The notes under the pieces were generated by a model. It searched no databases. It was not told where the DNA came from and saw nothing but the letters and a program-made list of their open reading frames with translations. Below, one piece after another: positions 49,906 to 63,516 of a stretch of DNA of 64,000 nucleotides. Every line of letters begins with the position of its first letter. Position 1 is the stretch's first letter. The position numbers were made by a program, and so were the translations under genes. This DNA comes from Anthopleura xanthogrammica (taxonomy: Eukaryota > Cnidaria > Anthozoa > Actiniaria > Actiniidae): positions 15,666,590-15,730,589 of the forward strand of contig OZ025212.1 of NCBI GenBank assembly GCA_964019055.1, given 5' to 3'.

Positions 49906-51707
49906 AACGTTTTGCCCATTTTGTTCACATGACAATGAATGAAATGTGTATTCCTTTCTAGTAAAAAATATCGTGTTTTAAAAACATGCAGTGGCGTAGA
50001 AACGAAAAGAGTATAATTTGGGTGCAGTTTCTAGGATAAACGAATGGCTTCCGCTTTAGCCAATCAAATGAAGGAAATCTCATCCAATAAAAATGCTTAT
50101 TGGTTTCAGATATACCATTTGAGAGTTGATCAGGCCCTCTCAGAAATACGATGTAACTGGTTTTGCAACTGGACGTAATGCGCATGCGCAACAATTGCAC
50201 TGTTTGTGTGATCTGGCGGGCTTTTACCGTTACCACTAAAGTACAATTTACTCCACTTCAGGCTTATTAAACGTCGATCTGCTGTATTAAGTGGCTTAAT
50301 CTCCATAAATTATACAATTATGCCCAAAAGAATATATAGTGCATAAATAAACTCCAGCTCCACATTTTACATACACAAATCACGTAATAAAAGTGTCCTG
50401 GTCACGCGGTGGGCACGAACTACTCATGCACAGCTTTTAAAAAACATCCTTATAGAAATAAATTTTTTTTTTATATAACCGTATATTTCATATTTCCATT
50501 CAAATTTGAGAATGCAATAAATATGTTCCCAATAAATATGTTCCCAATAAATATTGGGAATATCTCTGTTTTCTTCCGTTCTAGCTTGCCGTTACCTTTT
50601 TGGCATTCACATTGCAAGTCACATATTGCTCCCTATTTTTAGCTGCATAATGCTTGTACCGTTTTGCTGTGACTTGGAATCCTATACAAGATACAAGACG
50701 GTACAAGATATTTATTCGTACCACACAAATACACAGCTATAGCTACTGATTTCAGAGAAGGTTAGTGAAGGTTTTGTTTCAGTCATGTCGCATGCTGCAT
50801 ACCAAGCCCGAAACGTACTATGGGTGATGTGAATGCAATCTGCAAAAGTCACATTAATATGGGATTTTCCCAAACTTTGTCTGCACGTTTTTCCGGTATT
50901 TTCTTCATTATTTATATATGAATATGATACATTCCCGAAGCTTGGCAGTAGGTAGTAAGCAACATGCAATAAAAACTGACTTCACCAACCTTTCTCGAAA
51001 TAGCTGTGTACGCCTGAGGGGCGAGTATGATTCAGTATTTCTTTCGATGATTGTTGATGTTATTTCTCCCGCCCCCTCCCCTTTCTAATTAATGGCCAAC
51101 GCGTACGGAAATGAAGAGTGCAATAAATGCTGTATTTGCACTATTTTAAACCAATGAGCTTAGTTTATCATTCGAAATCGAAAATCAAAGTTATTTCAAG
51201 GTCTATTACTAAATAGATCGAAAATAATCTTGACTCAGTTATCACAACAGAAAGTGGTTGGTCGGAAAATGGAAAGAGAATCTTTTTAAATCTGAAAACC
51301 TTTTTACCTAGCTAGGTTTTAGTCCACCTTTTTTAATCCCTTGTGTCCCATCACGAAGCCTCTTCAGACCCGACGTAATTATGTCACAGGGAGCTAAAAT
51401 TCCTAATAAAGGCGGCCTATAGTAAAGACGCAAGAAAAGCTTGAAATATTTTTTTGAAAGCAATGAAGAAAGCGTATCTCCTAAAAATGATTCCTTCCTT
51501 CCTGCTTATATATATTATGAGCTACCTGTGGCGAATATTCGAAGGCCTGGGGATAAGATTACGTCATCTCAATGGCGTGTTTTTGGGCTCCCTGTGTCGG
51601 GTTTGCAAACCGTTTGTGAAGCGTCAGGAGCAAAAGTCTGGATTGCTGAAAATCAAATGTAGTTTTAAACTGGACAAGACTTGGGAATCTTCATACTAAT
51701 CTTTTAA
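49906..51707. promoter_or_regulatory. Region upstream of PPM1A with an NRF1-type palindrome
   Basis: 1.8 kb without a supported gene. TGCGCATGCGCA, a perfect palindrome matching the NRF1 binding consensus, is at 50179-50190, about 1.5 kb before the phosphatase ATG. At about 50520-50560 the phrase ATGTTCCCAATAAATAT is repeated three times. The small frames at 51441-51699 overlap the likely 5' leader of PPM1A and are not convincing genes. Confidence 0.45.
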
Positions 51708-54700
51708 ATGGGAGCTTTTCTAGACAAACCAAAGACTGAGAAGGAAACGAGGAAAGGGGAGGGGAATGGGTTACGATATGCTGTTGCCGCCATGCAGGGT
51801 TGGCGTGTAGAAATGGAGGATGCACATTCGTCGATGAAGACTCTGTCCGAACAGCTAAAAGAATGGTCATTTTTTGGTGTTTTTGATGGCCATGCAGGGG
51901 CTAGTGTTAGTAAATATTGTGCTGAAAATCTTCACGACTTCATTGTGAAAAATAAGAACTTTCGAGCAGCTATCAAAGAGAGTTCTTCCTCGCCTGACTT
52001 GAATCTTCTTGAACAAGGGATCTGTGATGGCTTTTTGGAGATGGATGCTGCTATGAGAGAGTTGCCCAACTGGAAGAGTGGAGAAGATAAGAGTGGATCT
52101 ACAGCCGTCACTGTAATAGTTACTCCTACGTATTTCATATTTGCAAATTGTGGGGATTCAAGAGGAATTTTGTGCCACAATGGCGAAGTGTTGTACAACA
52201 CGGTGGATCATAAACCAAGTCATACCAACGAAAAAGATCGAATCGAGAAAGCTGGTGGAAGCGTTATGATTCAACGCATTAACGGAGCTCTAGCAGTCTC
52301 CAGAGCATTGGGGGATTTCGAGTACAAATTAGATTTAAGTCGTGATCCAAAAGCACAGCTAGTATCTCCAGAGCCCGAGGTATATTTTCAAAGTCGAAGC
52401 GAACACGACGAGTTCGTGGTCCTTGCGTGTGATGGGGTTTGGGATGTCATGTCCAATCCTGAAGTTGGTGCTTTTATTCGCTCTCGCCTCCAAGTTACTG
52501 ACGACTTGGAGAAAATATGCTGTGAGCTACTCGACACATGCCTAGCGAAGGTAAGTCACTTATGATTTCTTGATTCTAAATGTGCTTAGTAAGTATTTTT
52601 GTGTAGCGGGTTGGTTTGACCATCCCCATAGACAGGCAGCTTCCTTTCTTTGCCTTAAAACATGCCTATCTTTACTTTGGTACCACTTCTACTATACACA
52701 GAAGCTCTAAGCCATCTTAATTTGACTTTTATTTACATCTGACTTTATAATTACCGTCTTGGATCGTCTTTTCTTTCCAACTTTTTCCTCCCCCAAAAAT
52801 AGCCGTGAGCTTGAAGCATGTGTTGAAAAGAATCTCGCTTGGGTGAAAATCTCTATGCTTCGCTGCTTCGTTTGCTCAATTATTTGATTCCTTTACATGT
52901 AAAATGATATCGGAAGTACAAACTTGTACCTTTTTTGTTGTCTTCATTGATTTTTGTATACTTTAATCAAGATGACACCATTTGAAGTAAGCCATAATGA
53001 TGAATATTCTCGGACATACTGCACAGATCTATATGTCCAGGTTTTACAATAGAACTACCCCAACCTATCTACTTATATCTCAAATGATAAACATGAATTA
53101 GCACATCTCACACTTGCCTTCATCTAATAAAAACCAATATTAGTACCAATATATCGAAGTATTGTACTGTTGAAGATCAAACAAAACCACTAATAGTTTC
53201 TTTTAACGTTTCATTTCAGTTTTTCTTATAGCTCATGCATAATTCATCAGCTGTTGTTTGAGGACACATTTTATATGCTGTCAAATAATCTACTCTTCTG
53301 ACATTGAATTTGAAATTGTTTTCTAAGAATTGCTAATTTTTACCACTATTTCTCCTCATTCTGTCATAGTATACACTTTTCTTGGAACACATTTTTTTGA
53401 TAATGACTTATTATGATGTTATGTCTGTGTCACAAAATATTTTGGCCCTTGTCTATCTTGCAATTGGCAGGGTATCGTGTTTCGTGTCACACTGTACAAC
53501 ATGCAGTGGCCTTCTAAGAAATATTAATAACTAGTCTTGGGAGGAACAGTTTTATTTTCCAAGAAAACTTCACATTCCTTAGAGCAAAGAAAAACTGAGT
53601 TTCAAGAAAAATATTACAACAGTATTATATACTGTATTGTTTAGCACAAAAACTTAGCATGTTTCAGGACTTTTATTCTTTAAGATATACCATTTTCCCC
53701 ACCTTCTATTGAACCATTGAAGTTTTTATGATCCCTATCACACTACTTCCTTAAGCGTTACAACACTATCACATGGCGCTGGGTACATTTTGTAAAAATC
53801 ATTTCCTGTCTCTGATATATGTCTTTGAATTAATAACAGACACGTAAACAAGAAATATTCAATTATAATACTCTTGATTATTAGTTTAGTGTACATTAAT
53901 GCTACTTGCTGGAGATAATTTCCACCAAAGCACTGTAATTATGTGAGGTTTAGACTTAAATACTTGATGGTCTGAATAGAGATTATTATAAGGTTTTGTA
54001 ATATGTTGGTATATTTTTGTGTCATATTTTTTTATCTTGTTATTTCAGTCTGTTTTGGTCATGGAAAGTAATAAAATGGAGTATGAGAATATATCACACA
54101 CACAACAACGAAAGATATTGGTTGAAAAGTTTGACATGTAACATGCACACCTGGAAGTGTATAATCGAATTTACACTCGGAAAGTCTTTATTTGCACTCG
54201 AATTTACCATGTTTTTGAATAATTTCATATTGTTCATGCTCTCTATTTCAAACAGATGCCTTGTTAATGAATTTTTTTGATAACACAGCTATTTGTTCTT
54301 TTTGTGTATTTTAAATAGTACTTCACCTTTTTCTTGCATATTTTCTCTAGATTTGTGTAAAATATATGTATTTTTATTTATATTATATATACCTCTGTGT
54401 ACAATTGTTTATCAGAAACATGTTCGTACTTTGTGACAGTTGTAAGACAGGTTGAGTAGTCATCCATGTAGCCTCTTCAAATTTACTAAACATTTCTCTT
54501 TTGTAGTTTTTACTCTAGAGTACAATATGCAAAAAAAAAAGAAAAACATGAAAAAGTACTAACCAAATAGTACAAAATGGTATATAGAAGAATGATGAGA
54601 AGTGAAAGGGTGTTATTAATACAATAGAAATCAAAGGATTTTGTACCATTTTATAGTGTGTTTGATTTTAGTAGATTTTCATGCTTTTTTTGCATTCTTG

Positions 54701-57700
54701 ACATATATATCACAGGATATTAGATTTCTTCAAATTTTTCATGCAAATACAATCTTTCTTGCCATTCTTTATCTATTCATGATGCAGCTAGAACCTCCGA
54801 CAATCAGCAACATCCTTCCAGTTTGTTTCATGAATCATTATAAGGATAAAACAGTGGTAGTTATGCTATTTTGACTACAACCAAAGCAGCTGCAGTACTA
54901 AGGAGATTTCAAGCTTCCAGATAGTCTTCTGGATATTGACTTTATTTTTTGCTTTTGTAATTTTGCAATTTCATTATATTTTTTTATAACCTTACGATGA
55001 TTTTATCATATTAATACATGGAATTCAAGATAGATTCATATTCTGTACAATTTTTTTGTGTTTAATAAGATTTTTAATTTCAATTTGTTCTGAAGTATTG
55101 TCATTTTGCTTTTCAAAATTTTATATATTAATATGCTTCATTAAGAATTGCTTAAAAGTACTATCTGATCAATATTTTAATTAATATGTATTTAAATTTT
55201 GTTAAACTATCGTGTTGCATAAAGGTTTTGGGTTACGAACAAGTGTTCTATTTTTATACCTTTTGAAGGCACTTGTCAAATGTACATTGAACTGTTGGTA
55301 AAGATAACCAGTGAAGCTGATTGAAAGTGATAGATAATGGAACTTAATCAAACACTCTTGAAGTCTTGTAGAACATTTACCTCCGCATCTGTAAATGGCT
55401 TGTCTTTAGAGGATGGCAAAGTCTTTCAAATCATTAAAGTTGATGGGTATTATCTTAACCCATCCAATAATTTCTGCTAATATTCTGAGTAATTTGGAAA
55501 GGATTAAAGATATTGGTACATGTATATCTCACAGAAATTATACTAAGTACTATTTTGCTTTAAATCTACTGTAAGAAAAAATATTTCCCCTTGGTAACAT
55601 ATCACCAAATGTTGATATCATTTACATCGGTTGTTATGTAGACTTGAGAATGATATCAATAAACCTTGTATCTTATTTCATTACATGATTACAATACAGT
55701 ATGTTAGACACTGCCTTTCTTTTGTTTGATGGTTTTTAATTCATAAATAAAATAAATAATAACTAAATGAGAATTAACAGTGGATTCCACTGAGTGGCTC
55801 TTCTTCCACTGCATTTCATTCAGAATTTAGAAGTTGATTTTTTATCCCATATCTACGAAAATCAACTATGTTTACTCCCTTTTCACATTTCATAGATTCA
55901 ATTGAAATGCATAAAGAGTTTTCTAGAAACCATAAATTGAAGCAGCGATAGCTAGGCTATAAATATTTATCATTTGCATCAACCTTTGAGATTTTGGACC
56001 AGATTCATTTTTTTTTATCTTGTGATGTTTGAAGGAGGACAGCATGGGTGCGGGATATGGGTTTTCCTCAATAAAATATAAATGAGCCATTGTTTTGCAA
56101 ATGGTGTGTGGTGATGCCATACTACGCTTCTCTTGTTGAGCTTGGAACAACTGAAGTTTTGTCATAAAGTTTTAGCATCTGTAGCTCTCAATGTTTCTAA
56201 GGGCAACCACCAAACTGTGAGAATAATCCCTACTAATTGGATGAGTTTAAGCAGCAAAATCAAATCAGCGATCATTCTCAGGGTCTGTTGCCCTTAGAAA
56301 CATTGAGAGCTTAAACTTTATGACAAAACTTCAGTCGTTCCAAGCTCAACTGAGAAGCATAGTAAGCATGTTTCTCAACCAACCAGAATCAAGATATATG
56401 ATATTTGTTTGTTATTGTTGATTATTTCAGGGCAGTCGTGATAACATGAGTGTTATTATCCTTTTATTACCTGGATCACCCAAGGTTTCAGAAGAGGCCA
56501 TCAAGCAAGTGAGTATTTTTTACCTCCTGTATGAGAGAGGGGTGGTGAAACAGTTTATAGGTTATTTATTGGACATGGTGGATTAATGTAAAAGATTAAC
56601 TAAACAATAATTTATTGTTATGATTCCCAGGACAAAAAACTAGAAGCTGAAATTGAGAAGAAATTAACAGGTATGTTTCAGTGTTGATATTAATGAATAA
56701 TCATCATCATTGCCACCATCATGTATCATCATCATCATCATCATTGCCACCATCATGTATCATCATCATCATCATTACCAACATCATGTATCATCACCAT
56801 CATCATCATTATTACCACCATCATGTATCATCACCATCTTCATTGCCACCATCATTGCCACCATCATATATCATCACCATCCCCATCATCATTGCCACCA
56901 TTATGTATCATCACCATCACCATCATCATCATTGCCACAATCATGTATCATCACAATCATCATTGCCACTATCATGTATCATCACCATCATCATCATTAC
57001 CACCATCATGTATCATCATCATCCCCATCATCATCATTGCCACAATCATGTATCACTATCATCACCTTCATACATCATATTACTATCATCATGCATCATC
57101 ACCATCCTCACTAATGCTATCATTGTTTAAAATATAGACAACTTCTAGTTAGAAAGATAAGATACAAGTATGTACCATTATCTATGTGGTTTTTTTTTAT
57201 ATAGCTGTTATTGAAAAGGAAAGTGGATATGATTTATCTGAGATGACTGTAGGGTATGCCATTACATGCCTTTCTTCTGAAGAAATAGAAGGTTTACCAC
57301 CAGGAGGGGGTCTGGAGTCCAAGTAAGTCACAAACATACTCCACCATTGGTTCCAAGAAATGATCGTTGTAAAATTAACATTATAATTGACATCTGCCAT
57401 TACAAACATTGTCTGGCACATATTTGCTCAATCTGAATTCATTCTTATCCTATATAATAATTGGTTAACCTTGTCTGAATTGAGTCAGTTACAATCGGCA
57501 CTCAATAATTGGGTAGCATGAGTGGTCTATCCTCTCACCAATGCAATGTTCATGACATGTGGCCTATGTTCAGGCCATTTAAGGTCGTTTAAGCTAGTAC
57601 TGTATGTGAGTTGAGTTTGTTTGATGTCAGTATTGTTCTCTCTTATGTTATGAAGGGAAAAAACATCATGTGTGTTGAGAGTTGTGTCTATAATATTCAA

Positions 57701-58416
57701 ATGTAGTAAGTGTGTAAGAACAAGCTTCTCCATTTAAAGCCTACTGTGTATACATTTCTTTTATTTATTTATTTGTTTGTTTATTTATTTATTTATTTAT
57801 TTAACATATGCCTATTGCAACCTTGTTCCTAGTAACCATGTTTCTCCTTCACAGATCAAATGTAATTCAAAGCTGTCTTGATAAACTTATTGCTGACAAG
57901 ACCAAAGAAAAGGACTTAAACCAGAAGGTAAGAGGCAACGTATCAGCTAACCTTAAACACCTAGTTATTTCCAAAACATGTTTCTTTTATTGTTTATCAA
58001 ATCTGGTTTAAATAAAAATTGTTGTTGTTCTACCAATGAAAATGTGATCACATCTGCTGTTTGTGGGAAGAAAAACATGATCAGGTGCAGATCCAGGATT
58101 TGTTTAAGGAGGGGGCAATGTTGTAAGGGCACCTGTCTGCGAAAACGCTAAACCAAGAAAAATTGGGCTGTGTCAGATATCTTACATGCTGCAAAGTAGT
58201 GGCACAAAGTCAGCTAAGGGGTTCAAGGTACAAATCTCAAAATTAAAGAAAGAAAACATTACTTTGTATTGCTTATCTTTAAAATAGGGGCACAAAGTCA
58301 ATCCAAGATGGGTGTGCACCCCCTACACCCCTCCCTGGCTAAGCCCCTGTACATACTTAATCTGTTCAATTGTTTCTTCATTCCAGAACTCAAGTAAAGG
58401 AGAGGCAGAAACATGA
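51708..58416 (+). CDS. PPM1A: Protein phosphatase PPM1A/PPM1B type (PP2C)
   Basis: Six exons (51708-52550, 56431-56508, 56631-56670, 57205-57322, 57855-57927, 58387-58416) give 393 residues (human PPM1A 382). The N-terminus MGAFLDKPKTEK is identical in style to PPM1A/B and carries Gly2 for myristoylation. PP2C motifs with metal-binding acids are present: MQGWRVEMEDAH, FFGVFDGHAG, NCGDSRG, MIQRINGALAVSRALGDF, VLACDGVWDVM and GSRDNMSVI. The helical C-terminal part retains LPPGGGLESKSNVI. By family knowledge it is a Mg/Mn-dependent Ser/Thr phosphatase acting on stress kinases, AMPK and Smads. It is equally close to PPM1A and PPM1B, as expected of a pre-duplication animal gene. Intron 1 is 3.9 kb; exon 1 alone covers almost the whole catalytic domain. 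Confidence 0.95.
56119..56370. mobile_element. Foldback with about 85-bp arms in PPM1A intron 1
   Basis: The left arm (56119-56209) contains ACGCTTCTCTTGTTGAGCTT, GGAACAACTGAAGTTTTGTC and CTCTCAATGTTTCTAAGGGC. The right arm (56285-56370) is its inverted copy with few changes. The 75-bp centre is unique. Arms this similar indicate a fairly young foldback or MITE, ending 61 bp before exon 2. Confidence 0.85.
56695..57120. repeat. ATC-rich compound microsatellite
   Basis: Runs of ATC broken by ATTGCCACCATCATGT pieces, making a higher-order unit of about 35-50 bp repeated some nine times. In PPM1A intron 3. It is open in three frames on the plus strand, giving His/Ile/Ser-rich artefact ORFs of 134-149 codons. 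Confidence 0.95.
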
Positions 58417-60926
58417 ACATGAGAAATGATGTCATTGGTGTAACTAAGATAAGTGATAACGACAGTGATATACTCAACCTGTCTTGAAAAAAAAAGAGTA
58501 CCTTGTTAATTGATGAGAACTAAAAAGTAACTAGCCTTTCTAGTTTTCTGTAAATTTGATATAACACAGTGATTAGCTTGCATTTATACTATGAAATCAG
58601 CTCCAATAAATGTGTGATTCAACTAGTGGCTGCCTGTAAATCTGCTATAACCAATGATTTTGCATGTAACTTGATATAGAACAGATTTTAAATGAATATA
58701 TAAAAACGTGAGGTATATGACACCACAGATGTGATGTTAGTCATGTTAGAGTACTGCGGTATACCTCACTCACACTATTTGATGGCCTTAACAGATATCT
58801 TAAATCAAATCTGCAGGCATATTATGAAGTATTCCATTTTTTTCTTAGTCATTTGAAAACTATCTTTGTTTATTAGTGTCAGTAGTGTTAATTGTGGAAA
58901 TCTTATCTTATCTTGGTGTCATTAGGAGAGTAAGTTAGTTGTCATGTACATAGAACAAATTCTTGTCATAGTTTATTGGTACAGTAAGTTAGTGAATTGA
59001 CCAGTAGTTCAGGATAATAATTATACATCTCTACAACTGTTAATGCCTGAGTTCATTGCACTTTGTGAGGATAGCTTTCAATCATTTCCTTAATTTCATT
59101 ATAAACACTAAACAGTTTAAGCCATATGGCAGTAAAATCTACTGAAAAAAATATACTGCCTTGCCTTGCCTTTTGGCTGCTGCAGTTTTCTAAGATATGT
59201 GGGGCATAATTAATCTGTGTTGGTAGGTACGTCAGTTGATAGTTGAAAGTTGTAGGTTGTGATGTCTCTAGATCACACTCTTTTGTAAAAGAGACCAACT
59301 AACACAGTTTCTTGTAATGAAGATGAGGCAGAGTGAGAAATGTTTATGATTGTTTTGGTATTCAAAAGTAGCGTTGAGTAGGAGAGAGTCCTTTTTGGTA
59401 CCATGATGTTATCATTTAATTGTCAGTAAATTATCATCTTGTGCCAGCCAACTATTAATAGCATAGTATATAATAACATTAGTATAACTATTTAAATACC
59501 ACTATATTGTATTATTGTAATTCTTAGCAACTAACCAGCCTGATGACCATGTACAGCATATCGGCATACTGATATCTATAGTGAATAGTCAATCAACTGC
59601 AAACTATGCAACTTACTAAAGCCATGTCGAGGGAATACTTAGTGTCTGGGTGTTAAGTGCTCAAGTAATGACTCAGTTCTTTACCCTAAATACCTGGTGG
59701 GGAAGGGGGTACTAGGGGTGATCCGCTGGGATCCAAATACCCTATCTAAGACTTGGAAATGCTAAATACCGCTAACCTATCCAAGACAAATAACATTTTT
59801 CAAGATAATATCATGGAAATCATATACCCTGTCTAAGACCAAAATCCCGAAAAACTTTACACTATCCAGCGGAACATCCCTGTATAGGCTATATATGGAA
59901 GTGCCCCCACCCCCCTCCCCTGGCCTAAATAAAAGACTTTTTAGGGAGATATATTTTGCACCATCGTAAGGCATTGATATAAAAAAATCGACACTCTTTT
60001 TGTCAGATTGTCCATGCTTTGGAATCTAATTTTCAAGGATGAATGACTCTTTAAGATAAGTCTTCATGTGTGATCCTTAAAATGTACAGACATAAGAGGC
60101 ACTATTCTAGTCTTGTTTCATTATTAATTCCATGCAATCTAACACCCATGTCTGATAACCTGAAAAATCTTGAACACTAAAATCATCTTTCCAAAACTCA
60201 AAGGTACTACTCCTCACACGCAACTGTGAGATGAATTCAGAATCTTTGCCATAGAATTTTTGAGCTGTGATGTATTTCTGGGTCCAATTGCTCACAACAA
60301 CCACTAAAATAAAGCAAAAAAAAATGTTTTGATGATTTAAACTCCACTTGCAACAATTAGAACTCTGGACAGCAAATCCTGTCCTAATGAAAAAGTAAGA
60401 ACAATCTTTATAGAACTGCTTTTCATTTAGGACTGGGAAGTCGTTTTTTCATATGGTTGATGTCACACTCTATTTCTGAGTTGATGTCCAAAATATTTTG
60501 TGCATTGAATTTGTTGGCAAGTATTTTTTGAGATTTGGAATGCTGAATTATGGTTTGAAGTAGAATCTAGTACAATTACCTTACTCCAAACAGATATTAC
60601 ATGTAAAGAATGAAAGCAAGCATGCTTTTTAGATTTTTGTGCTCTTGGCCATAACATGTATCCTTCAATCAAGGCTAGGCAACCAATCAGCTAACTGGAG
60701 GTTGTGAGGGGTGGGACAGAGATCTATAGGGGGTGAGGTAGGGGGGGACTGCTCATGCTAATACTGTAGATTATGCTTTGACTACTTTATGGACTTAAGA
60801 ACACTCAAATAATCTTATATTGGATAGATTGTTCCATAGAAGCTAAAATTAACATGATTATCGGTTATCTGCATTGATGTAACAGAAACTCAATTGAATA
60901 CTTAGGAAATAGGTTTGCTATTGACC
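58417..60926. other. PPM1A 3' region and intergenic DNA, no gene
   Basis: It starts with the likely 3' UTR. No ORF has a recognisable domain or exon pattern. At about 59700-59935 there is a degenerate element with repeated ATACCCT.TCTAAGAC phrases (59743, 59826) and loosely inverted ends GTGATCCGCTGGGATCC and CTATCCAGCGGAACATCCC, ending in a C run at 59905. This looks like an old repeat. Confidence 0.5.
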
Positions 60927-60959
60927 TTAAGAAACTGAACACATTATACTGATGAAAAT

Positions 60960-61515
60960 AATTTTGGTCATAGTGATGGTCGTGAGGATGGTCATGATGA
61001 AGGTGTCAGTTGCTACTGATGGTTGATGATGATGGTGATGGTTGATGATGATAATGCTAGTGGTGATAGTAATGCAAAGATTGATGATTATTATCAAGAT
61101 GTATGTTGCTGATAATGATAATGTTAGTGAAGGTAATGCCAATATTGATGACAATGATGCTTGTAAGGTTGAGGTTCATGATCATGATAATCATTAATTG
61201 GTGATGATGATGGCAATCATAATCATGGTTATGTTGATGATGACGATCTGATGATGGTGTTGGTGATGATTATGGTGATGATGATGGCAATCATAATCAT
61301 GGTTATGTTGATGATGACGATCTGATGATGGTGTTGGTGATGATGGCAATCATAATCATGGTTATGATGATGATCTGATGATGGTGTTGGTGATGATTAT
61401 GGTGATGATGATTGTGATGGAAGTGATGTGGATGGCAATGAAGTTTAATGATGATAATAACCTGATGATAGTGATTCAAAAGTTGTTCATGATGATGATG
61501 ATAATGATGACACTC
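60960..61515. repeat. GATGATGGT-type array with a duplicated 75-bp block
   Basis: Trinucleotide-rich DNA. The block GATGGCAATCATAATCATGG, TTATGTTGATGATGACGATC, TGATGATGGTGTTGGTGATG recurs at about 61209, 61284 and 61342, the last with a small deletion. No coding meaning. Confidence 0.9.
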
Positions 61516-61854
61516 CCAGAAATCTCATAGGTAGTATTTAAGAATGTTCTAGTTTATATGAGTTTAGTTTATTAACGTGTTAATTTGTGCTTCATGACAA
61601 TGATTTGTCCAAATACTGATTTGCTTCTAAATCAATGAACTACACTATTGGTCAAAGCTGTAGCTGAATATTTAGTTTTACAAGTTGTTATAATCATTTA
61701 AATACATAGTATTCTTTTGGTTTGTTATTGATTTCTATTAATAAAAGAGTCCTAATAATCCACAACTAAGATAATATTTTTTTTTTAGCTTTCTTATACC
61801 TAAATGAGCCTTTCTTTGACTTGCACTCAACTACATGTAGAAAACATAAAGGGA

Positions 61855-62420
61855 AGCATGGGTGGTGTAGTGGTGAGGCAACCCAGCTTCCAATCCTGCC
61901 GGGCACAATAGTCAGAAGAGTTGGAACCATAATTTTTTACAATCATGAGTTTTTTTAACATCTTGATTTTTTGCAAAATTTCTAATCAAATTACTAGTTT
62001 TGAATAATTAATTAAAAATTATAGGATAAAAACTGCAAAATTAGATGTAAAAAAAAATTTGCGATCCGGGAGAATCCAGGTAACCGAAGTCCAATCCATT
62101 CCAGCCATGCCCGGTTCCGGATTTTCCAAAATAAAAAATCGGTCAGAATTCAGAATTTAAAAGCACAAATCAGATTTTAAAGATTGGACATGTTTTTGCT
62201 ATGTATTCAGTTTTAGCATCTTTTTATTATAGACAAGAAGCAAGGCAATATTGTATATATTGTTATATATTATATTTCCGATTTGGAAAAAAATTAATTC
62301 AAAAATTTTTGACTGCCAAATTACACGGTTTATGGCCTTGTCCAATTTTAACAGTACAATTTTTCCATCCAATTATTTCCACATTGGATATAGAGCATGC
62401 AGTCCTATTACATATATACA
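61855..62420 (+). repeat. SINE-like head plus copy of the COA6-intron repeat
   Basis: 61862-61925 reads GGGTGGTGTAGTGGTGAGGC then CAATCCTGCCGGGC, a tRNA-like A-box/B-box pair. It is followed by a single copy of the dispersed unit seen at 11900-12450 (GATCCGGGAGAATCCAGGTA, CCGAAGTCC, CATGCCCGGTTCCGGATTTT, AAAGATTGGACATGTTTTTG). Together they suggest the repeat may be the body of a composite SINE. Confidence 0.65.
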
Positions 62421-63221
62421 GATATGATAAAATCTGTGTATCCCATGCCCACTAGCTTACATCCCCACCCCCACCGACCAGTATAGGTTGCTAAGGGCAA
62501 CGCAAAGAATTGAAGATGGTTCGTAATCGAGACGAAATATACTTACAAATATTTGACTTTCCTTGGAATTTCTTTTTTATCCACTATTTATCATTGCCCA
62601 TTCTTTTTTCCTTTTCCCCCGTTCCACTCAAATTTGCGCTATTGTTTTGCATGGCTTATATATACATTATAAACATAGAACTTAAATCTGAGTTATTGAA
62701 AAACTTTAACAAGTAAAAACACGTTTCCGTCCACAACTTTACGTATATACCAGACATTATATTAATTAAATCAAAGTCTTCCTCAAAATCGATATTATCA
62801 TGGGGACCAGACGTGTTCTATCTAGTCTGCCTTGTTAGCCGTGGGTGGACAAGCATTCTAAATCTGCTTGCTTTACTATTTTTTTTCCTCGTTCTAAATT
62901 TGTTCAAATGTTACTCAAGGCTGTCTCTACGTTAGTTCTAGGATGCCTGTAGCACTTTGAGAACGGATTTGATGAACACAATATGCAACAATGAAATTCG
63001 GTTTAGAACTGCTTGTCTTGTCCACCACAAATAAGAAAAGAACTGGGTCTTGAAGGGGTAAATTTATGTCATTTAGAAACTGAGATTTGATTTTTTTAAC
63101 AAGAAAAATGAAGAAATAGGATATAATGTACTGGGACTAATGGGAATGGAAAATAGTACATGTAACATGGGAGTTCCCCAACGATTATTACTGGGACTTA
63201 ATTGGTGTTAAGTAACCAATA
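62421..63221. other. Intergenic, no feature seen
   Basis: An ORF at 62510-62716 (+) has a hydrophobic, low-complexity product without family resemblance and I do not call it. No repeat structure is evident. Confidence 0.5.
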
Positions 63222-63516
63222 GATTCAACTTCTTCCACGACCTTGCTGAGTAGATCCTGTAAGAGTGGGAATACTGTCGCGATTCAACTTCTTCCACGAC
63301 CTTGCTGAGTAGATCCTGTAAGAGTGGGAATACTGTCGCGATTCAACATCTTCCATGACCTTGCTGAGTAGATCCTGTAAGAGTGGGAATACTGTCGCGA
63401 TTCAACATCTTCCATGACCTTGCTGAGTAGATCCTGTAAGAGTGGGAATACTGTCGCGATTCAACTTCTTCCACGACCTTGCTGAGTAGATCCTGTAAGA
63501 GTGGGAATACTGTCGC
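63222..63516. repeat. 59-bp tandem repeat, exactly five copies
   Basis: Five head-to-tail units, starting GATTCAACTTCTTCCACGAC and ending GGGAATACTGTCGC, at 63222, 63281, 63340, 63399 and 63458. Copies 3 and 4 differ from 1, 2 and 5 at the same two sites (AACATC for AACTTC and CATGAC for CACGAC). Near-identity means very recent amplification, or gene conversion. 59 is not a multiple of three, so the overlapping minus ORF is an artefact. Confidence 0.97.

Noticed and set aside
51441..51699. Two ORFs of 73 and 81 codons just before PPM1A
   Set aside because: They overlap each other, lie in the likely 5' leader and show no family resemblance. One begins with a membrane-like stretch but nothing else supports it.
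56681..57137. Three overlapping His/Ser/Ile-rich ORFs of 134-149 codons
   Set aside because: All are frames of an ATC microsatellite within PPM1A intron 3.
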